Positions 5,437 through 9,613 of a stretch of DNA of 9,613 bases are shown piece after piece. The DNA is from Haloferacaceae archaeon PL-Br10_E2g29 (lineage in GTDB: Archaea > Halobacteriota > Halobacteria > Halobacteriales > Haloferacaceae), in assembly GCA_001563965.1 (NCBI GenBank), contig LKMS01000052.1, forward strand, positions 1-9,613, read 5' to 3'. The notes below the pieces were generated by a model. The model was given only the letters and a program-made list of their open reading frames with translations, did not search any database and had not been told where the DNA came from. The position numbers and the translations under genes were made by a program. Positions within the stretch are counted from its first letter, which is position 1; each line of letters begins with the position of its first letter.

Positions 5437-6773
5437 CCGACGACGTCGACGCCGACAAGACAGCTCCCTCTGTTACCGAGGCCGTTCGTGCGGCGACCGC
5501 GGACATTTCTCAGCCGGTCAGAGACGTTGGGCTTATTGTCGGTGTGCTGTTCGGGGTGTACGCCCTGTTTGCGGTGTTCGTATTCAACCAGGGACTCAAC
5601 AGCGTCGTGAGTACACTCCGCGTCGTGACGTTCTTCATTGCGGTGTACGCGATGCTCGCGCTTGCGCTCAACCTCCAGTGGGGGTACACAGGGCTCTTCA
5701 ACATCGGCGTGGCGGGATTCATGGCCGTTGGGGTTTATACGATGGGAATTCTCGCGGGCGACCCCGCCGGGAGTCCGCCGGGACTCGGCCTGCCGTTACC
5801 GTTTGCGATTGTTGCCGGGATGGCGGCTGCCGCATTCGTTGGGTTGCTCACGGCATTGCCGGCGCTCCGACTGCGCGCGGACTACCTCGCAATCGTCACG
5901 CTCGGCATCTCCGAAATCATTCGGTTGACGCTCAACTCGGGCGCGCTCAACAGCTGGCTCATCGAGACAGTCGGTATCGGAACCGGCGCGGGCAGCGGGA
6001 TGGGTCTGCCATCGTTCTCCGCTCGCGGCTTGTTCTATGTCGATGGTTCGACCGCCAACCAAACAGCGCTTGCCGAGGTCGTCTTTGCGGTGACGGGGCC
6101 GCTTGGTATTCGTGAATCGGTCGTCATCGCGTGGGCGTACGTGTTCGTTCTCATCGTGTTCGTTGTCGGGTTTTACGTGTTGCTCGCACGCATCGGCAAC
6201 TCGCCATTCGGTCGTGTTCTCAAATCGATCCGTGAGGACGAACTGGTCGCCAGTTCGCTCGGCAAACACACCCAACTGTTCAAAATCAAGGTGTTCATGC
6301 TTGGGTGTGCGCTCATGGGACTGGCGGGTATTCTCTGGCAAGGAAGCCAGGGCTTTGTCAGTCCGAACTCGTTTATGCCGATCGTGACGTTCTACGTGTT
6401 CGTTGCGCTCATTATTGGTGGCTCGGGTTCGAACACCGGCAGTGTCGTCGGCGCAATCGTCTTCGTCGGCCTGTTGTTCGAAGGACCGCGTCGTGCCGGC
6501 GGTGCACTGTCGGATGCACTTGCGTTCACCGCCAATCCGAACACGTCTTGGGAGGCGCTTACGCTCGTTGTGAGCGGTGAGCCGCTGGCGTTGTTCGCCT
6601 ACGCAACGGACAATATTTCGGCGTTGCAGTTCGTGTTGTTGGGCGTGGTGCTCATCGTGTTGATGCAGAAACGCCCTGAAGGACTGTTAGGTCACCGTAA
6701 CGAGACGGCTGCGGCTGTGCCGCTCACCGAACAGACCCGGTCGATCCGCGGGGGTGAGTCCGATGAGCAGTGA
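5433..6773 (+). CDS. livM: Branched-chain amino acid-type ABC permease, LivM-like
   Basis: This is the second channel subunit of the importer, pairing with LivH. The 446 residues begin with a polar N-terminal tail of about 30 and then hydrophobic segments. LALNLQWGYTGLFNIGVAGFMAVGVYT (77-103) is the LivM signature, with GYTGLFNIG-x-AGF. LRADYLAIVTLGISEIIR (147-164) is another conserved block. The ATPase-contact loop SPFGRVLKSIREDELVASSLG (257-277) is followed by KIKVFMLGCALMGLAGILW. An inserted segment of about 45 residues near 355-400 precedes the last helix, and the C-terminal tail (about 415-446) is polar and probably cytosolic. The ATG lies within the livH stop overlap. The last 11 bases overlap livG, so the four genes form a tight operon. 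Confidence 0.9.
   Translation: MTDDVDADKTAPSVTEAVRAATADISQPVRDVGLIVGVLFGVYALFAVFVFNQGLNSVVSTLRVVTFFIAVYAMLALALNLQWGYTGLFNIGVAGFMAVGVYTMGILAGDPAGSPPGLGLPLPFAIVAGMAAAAFVGLLTALPALRLRADYLAIVTLGISEIIRLTLNSGALNSWLIETVGIGTGAGSGMGLPSFSARGLFYVDGSTANQTALAEVVFAVTGPLGIRESVVIAWAYVFVLIVFVVGFYVLLARIGNSPFGRVLKSIREDELVASSLGKHTQLFKIKVFMLGCALMGLAGILWQGSQGFVSPNSFMPIVTFYVFVALIIGGSGSNTGSVVGAIVFVGLLFEGPRRAGGALSDALAFTANPNTSWEALTLVVSGEPLALFAYATDNISALQFVLLGVVLIVLMQKRPEGLLGHRNETAAAVPLTEQTRSIRGGESDEQ
6751..6757 (+). promoter_or_regulatory. Shine-Dalgarno site deciding the livG start
   Basis: GGGGTGA, inside the 3' end of livM, pairs with the archaeal 16S tail and is five bases before the ATG at 6763. The alternative in-frame GTG at 6754 lies within this site and so is unlikely to be the start. 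Confidence 0.6.
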
Positions 6774-7650
6774 TGACGTGACGGCTGACGCGTTGGCGAC
6801 CGACGCGACCGGCGACCTGTCAGCACCGCCCGAATCACAGGACTCACCCGTGGAACGGGCTGCAGCGACGACCCCCCCGGCCGTTCCGCTCCGCGTGACC
6901 AACCTCAAAAAAACGTTCGGCGGAATCACCGCCGTCGACGATATGAGTTTCAGCGTCGAATCCGGGTCGATCACGGGACTGATCGGGCCGAACGGCGCGG
7001 GGAAGTCGACAACGTTCAATCTGATTTCCGGCGCACTCACACCCGATTCGGGAACCGTCTATTTCAACGGCCAGGACATTACGGGGCTCAGGCCCGACCA
7101 GATCGCCACCCGTGGCATGGTTCGAACGTTCCAGATAGCCCGCGAACTTCCCGAAATGACGGTTCTCGAAAACCTCATGCTGGCCCCAAAAAACCAGATC
7201 GGCGAAACGCTCTGGCGCTCGGTGCTGCCGGGCGTTCGCGGCTCGGTGATCGAACAGGAAACCGAACTGCGTGAACAGGCGTGGGAGACGCTCGAATTCT
7301 TCGAGATTGACCATCTCGCGACCAACGAAGCCGGCACGCTCTCGGGCGGTCAGCAGAAACTGCTCGAGATGGCTCGGGCGCTGATGACCGATCCGGAACT
7401 CGTGTTGCTTGACGAGCCGATGGCAGGCGTCAACCCGAGTCTTGAACGCAAAATCCTCGACCGAATCCACCGACTGCAGGAGGATGGACTCACGTTCCTC
7501 CTGGTCGAACACGATATGGATGTCATTATGCAACACTGTGAACACGTGATCGTCATGCACCAGGGGCGGCTGCTTGCGGAGGGCGAGCCCGACACAATTC
7601 GATCGAACGAACGCGTTATCGAGGCGTATCTCGGAGAGGATCTCGAATGA
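6763..7650 (+). CDS. livG: Branched-chain amino acid-type ABC transporter ATPase, LivG-like
   Basis: This cytosolic ATPase powers the LivH-LivM channel. From the ATG at 6763 it has 295 residues. Walker A is GPNGAGKST (75-83), the Q-loop Gln is near 124 (VRTFQIARELPEMTVLENLML), the signature is LSGGQ (193-197), Walker B is LVLLDEP (213-219), and the switch His is at 250 (LLVEHDMDVIM). FGGITAVDDMSF before Walker A and RTFQ with the long loop after it are the LivG subfamily pattern and separate it from LivF. An N-terminal tail of about 42 residues, rich in Asp, Ala, Thr and Pro, precedes the ABC domain and looks disordered. It is absent from typical LivG proteins of about 255 residues. It overlaps livM by 11 bases and livF by 4. 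Confidence 0.92.
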   Translation: MSSDDVTADALATDATGDLSAPPESQDSPVERAAATTPPAVPLRVTNLKKTFGGITAVDDMSFSVESGSITGLIGPNGAGKSTTFNLISGALTPDSGTVYFNGQDITGLRPDQIATRGMVRTFQIARELPEMTVLENLMLAPKNQIGETLWRSVLPGVRGSVIEQETELREQAWETLEFFEIDHLATNEAGTLSGGQQKLLEMARALMTDPELVLLDEPMAGVNPSLERKILDRIHRLQEDGLTFLLVEHDMDVIMQHCEHVIVMHQGRLLAEGEPDTIRSNERVIEAYLGEDLE

Positions 7651-8378
7651 GTGCAGACACGCAGTTGGCCGACGATCCGTTATTGGCGGTTCATTCGCTT
7701 GATGCGGGCTACGGCGATCTCCAGATTCTGACCGATGTCGACCTCACTGTTGATGTCGGCGAGTACGTCACGGTTGTTGGCCCCAACGGCGCGGGCAAAT
7801 CGACCGTCATGAAAAGCGTCTTCGGGTTGACCAGCTACATGGGTGGGACGATTGTTTTCAACGGCGAGGAGATTCACGGACTCCCGCCGGAGGAGATTAT
7901 TCACAAGGGAATCAGCTATGTTCCACAGAACGACAACATCTTCACCTCGCTCACGGTTCGCGAAAATCTCGAGATGGGGGCGTATATTCTCGATGAAACG
8001 CCCACCGAGCGAATCGAAGAACAGTTCGATCGGTTTCCCATTCTTCGCGAACGCCAGCGTCAACGTGCAGGCACGATGTCTGGTGGCCAGCGCCAGATGG
8101 TGGCGATGGCGCGCGCGCTCATGCTTGATCCCGATCTGTTGTTGCTTGACGAGCCGAGTGCAGGACTCGCTCCTGATCTCGTCGACGACATGTTCGACCG
8201 AATCGATCGCATCAACGACGACGGCACGTCGATTCTCATGGTCGAACAGAACGCAAAGGAGGCGCTCAGACGGTGCGATCGCGGCTACGTACTCGCACAG
8301 GGAGAAAATCGGTATGTCGATGACGGCGAGACGCTGCTTGCGGACGAAGCGGTTCGCCAGCAGTTCCTCGGTGGCTGA
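7647..8378 (+). CDS. livF: Branched-chain amino acid-type ABC transporter ATPase, LivF-like
   Basis: This is the second ATPase of the importer, forming a nucleotide-sandwich dimer with LivG. The 243 residues match the usual LivF length. Walker A is GPNGAGKST (45-53), the Q-loop is YVPQNDNIFTSLTVRENLEMG (91-111), the signature is MSGGQRQ (144-150), and Walker B is LLLLDEPSAGLAP (164-176). The switch position holds Gln in VEQNAKEAL (199-207), a normal LivF replacement for His. Its ATG is in an ATGA overlap with the livG stop, and GGAGAGGA (7633-7640) gives it a Shine-Dalgarno site. Its stop codon directly touches the stop codon of the convergent binding-protein gene, leaving no spacer for a terminator. 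Confidence 0.93.
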   Translation: MSADTQLADDPLLAVHSLDAGYGDLQILTDVDLTVDVGEYVTVVGPNGAGKSTVMKSVFGLTSYMGGTIVFNGEEIHGLPPEEIIHKGISYVPQNDNIFTSLTVRENLEMGAYILDETPTERIEEQFDRFPILRERQRQRAGTMSGGQRQMVAMARALMLDPDLLLLDEPSAGLAPDLVDDMFDRIDRINDDGTSILMVEQNAKEALRRCDRGYVLAQGENRYVDDGETLLADEAVRQQFLGG

Positions 8379-9608
8379 CTACTCGGCTTCGAACTCGATC
8401 GTATCGACGGTCACAATTTCGCCGTCTTGGAACTCGACGACTTCGTAGGCTGCGGCGATAATGTCGCCGTTGTCGTCGAACTCGATCGCACTCGATGCGC
8501 CTTGGTACTCGATTTCTTCGCCGTCGGCGGCGAGTTGGACGGCCTCCGGCAGATCCGACGGTCCGACGACCTCGCCACCGCCGCTGGTCACTGCCCGCAG
8601 TTCGTCTCTGATTGCGGTGCCGCTCTCGCCACCCGAGGCAAGCGAGGCGAGGATGATAATGGCCGCCGCGTCGTACGCCTGTCCGTTGAACGCACCCGGA
8701 GAGCTACCGAACTCGTCCTCGTACAGGTCGGTAAAGAAGTCCGCACCCGGGCCGTCGGCGCTCGGAAGCGTGCCGCTGACGTTGTTCATGTCGTTGCCGA
8801 CCTCGCCGGGAAGGTCGCTATCGATGAGGCCGTCGGGAACGATAATGTCGACATCGTCGTCATCGAACTCGTCGTAGAAGTCGCGGAACAATTGAATCCC
8901 GCTCTGTGGGAAGCCGACGATCATCAACACGTCTGGATCGTCGTCCATTGCCGTGCCGATTTCTGAACTGTACGACGGCTGTTCGGGTTCGAACGAGACC
9001 TGTTCGAGCACCTCGCCATCGCGGTCTTCGAACGCGTTGACGTACTCGGATTCGAGGGCTTGCCCGTAGTCGTCGTTCAAAAACAGTGTACTGGTCGAGG
9101 AGCCTTCGAGCCGATCGATGGCCACGTCAGCCATCACGCCGCCTTGAAGCGCATCGCTCGGACACGTTCGGAAAAAGTAGTCGTCGTCGTCGAGATCGGT
9201 GATCGCCGGCGAGGTACTCGACGGCGAGATGCCGAGGACTTGGTTCGGAACGAACACCTCGGGGGCGACCTGGAGGGTGACGTTCGACGCGGCCGCACCA
9301 ACAATGGCGTTGAGACCGGCGTCGACCATCGCATTGGCCTCACTAATTCCTGCTTGTGGGTCGGTCTGTGTATCGCCCGTCTGTGTCTCAATAACAAACT
9401 CAACTTCGCCATCGAGCTGGCGGGCCGGAAGCAACGCGCCGTCACGGATTGGGCCGCCGAGACTGCCGAGGTCACCCGTTTCGGGCATGAGGATGCCGTA
9501 TGTGACATCCGCTTCTTCTCCGTCACCATCGAGACAGCCCGCTAGCGTCACAACCCCTACTGCACCTGCTGATTTCAGGACCGTTCGTCGGTTGAGTCGT
9601 GTGTCCAT
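8379..9608 (-). CDS. ABC transporter solute-binding lipoprotein, Liv/amide type (type 1 periplasmic-binding fold)
   Basis: This protein captures the substrate outside the cell and delivers it to the permease pair. The 409 residues start with a twin-arginine signal (NRRTVLKSAG, Arg7-Arg8) and a hydrophobic stretch. A lipobox TLAGC follows, so Cys25 should be lipid-modified after Tat export, as is common in haloarchaea. An acidic linker (LDGDGEEAD) leads into a Peripla_BP_6/LivJ-like fold: VTYGILMPETGDLGSLGGPIRDGA, VGAAASNVTLQVAPEVF, GISPSSTSPAITDLDDDDYFFRTCPSD, FLNDDYGQALESEY, and GAFNGQAYDAAAIIILA. The ligand may be branched-chain amino acids, an amide, urea or another small solute. It is very acidic, as expected for a surface protein in high salt. 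The gene is convergent with livF, with no bases between the stops. The ATG is only five bases from the window edge, so its promoter is not seen. Confidence 0.9.
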   Translation of the reverse strand: MDTRLNRRTVLKSAGAVGVVTLAGCLDGDGEEADVTYGILMPETGDLGSLGGPIRDGALLPARQLDGEVEFVIETQTGDTQTDPQAGISEANAMVDAGLNAIVGAAASNVTLQVAPEVFVPNQVLGISPSSTSPAITDLDDDDYFFRTCPSDALQGGVMADVAIDRLEGSSTSTLFLNDDYGQALESEYVNAFEDRDGEVLEQVSFEPEQPSYSSEIGTAMDDDPDVLMIVGFPQSGIQLFRDFYDEFDDDDVDIIVPDGLIDSDLPGEVGNDMNNVSGTLPSADGPGADFFTDLYEDEFGSSPGAFNGQAYDAAAIIILASLASGGESGTAIRDELRAVTSGGGEVVGPSDLPEAVQLAADGEEIEYQGASSAIEFDDNGDIIAAAYEVVEFQDGEIVTVDTIEFEAE

Positions 9609-9613
9609 ATATA

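Noticed and set aside
4306..9608. Urea (urt) transporter operon instead of branched-chain amino acid type
   Set aside because: The same HAAT family includes urea importers, but no urease or nitrogen-metabolism gene is present and nothing in the binding protein fixes urea. The Liv-type label is kept with the substrate left open.
9608..9613. TATATA next to the start of the binding-protein gene as a TATA box
   Set aside because: It touches the ATG, far too close for a TATA box that must sit about 27 bases before the transcript start; the real promoter is outside the window.

Overview
The window looks like chromosomal DNA from a halophilic archaeon (class Halobacteria). The proteins are strongly acidic and rich in Asp and Glu. 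The gene set is archaeal: an S2 ribosomal protein next to mevalonate kinase and isopentenyl phosphate kinase. Promoters are TATA-type and often sit about 27 nt before the start codon, which suggests leaderless mRNAs. The solute-binding lipoprotein carries a twin-arginine signal with a lipobox, as is usual in haloarchaea. The GC content is moderate to high. I cannot name the genus.

Left part (1-3474, + strand): the 3' end of rpsB, then a long gene-poor leader (208-571) containing three perfect dyads and a TATA box. Next come mevalonate kinase (mvk) and isopentenyl phosphate kinase (ipk), which abut with no spacer and carry out two phosphorylations of the archaeal mevalonate pathway to IPP. A gene for an Mrp/ApbC-type Fe-S carrier ATPase follows under its own apparent leaderless promoter. 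An 18-codon open frame starts where the mvk mRNA is predicted to begin and ends in an ATGA overlap with the mvk start, so it is a candidate translationally coupled leader peptide.

Middle (3475-4305): a minus-strand tRNA-Thr(UGU) with an odd D-arm lies 17 bases downstream of a minus-strand GNAT acetyltransferase gene. A 148-base divergent intergenic region then separates the GNAT gene from the transporter operon. It holds a TATA box for each side and a 6+6 bp dyad directly in front of the livH start codon.

Right part (4306-9608): a complete ABC importer of the branched-chain amino acid (HAAT/Liv) type. Four overlapping + strand genes encode two permeases (livH, livM) and two ATPases (livG, livF). 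The solute-binding lipoprotein gene is on the opposite strand and converges on livF so tightly that the two stop codons touch. The five proteins should form one importer: a membrane-anchored binding lipoprotein on the outside, a LivH-LivM channel, and a LivG-LivF motor inside. The true substrate (Leu/Ile/Val, an amide, urea or another small solute) is not fixed by the sequence.

I see no mobile element, CRISPR array, phage gene or defence system. Most of the window is ordinary housekeeping and transport. The parts worth a second look are the mvk leader with its coupled small ORF, the odd tRNA D-arm, the dyad at the livH start, and the zero-spacer convergent transporter genes.
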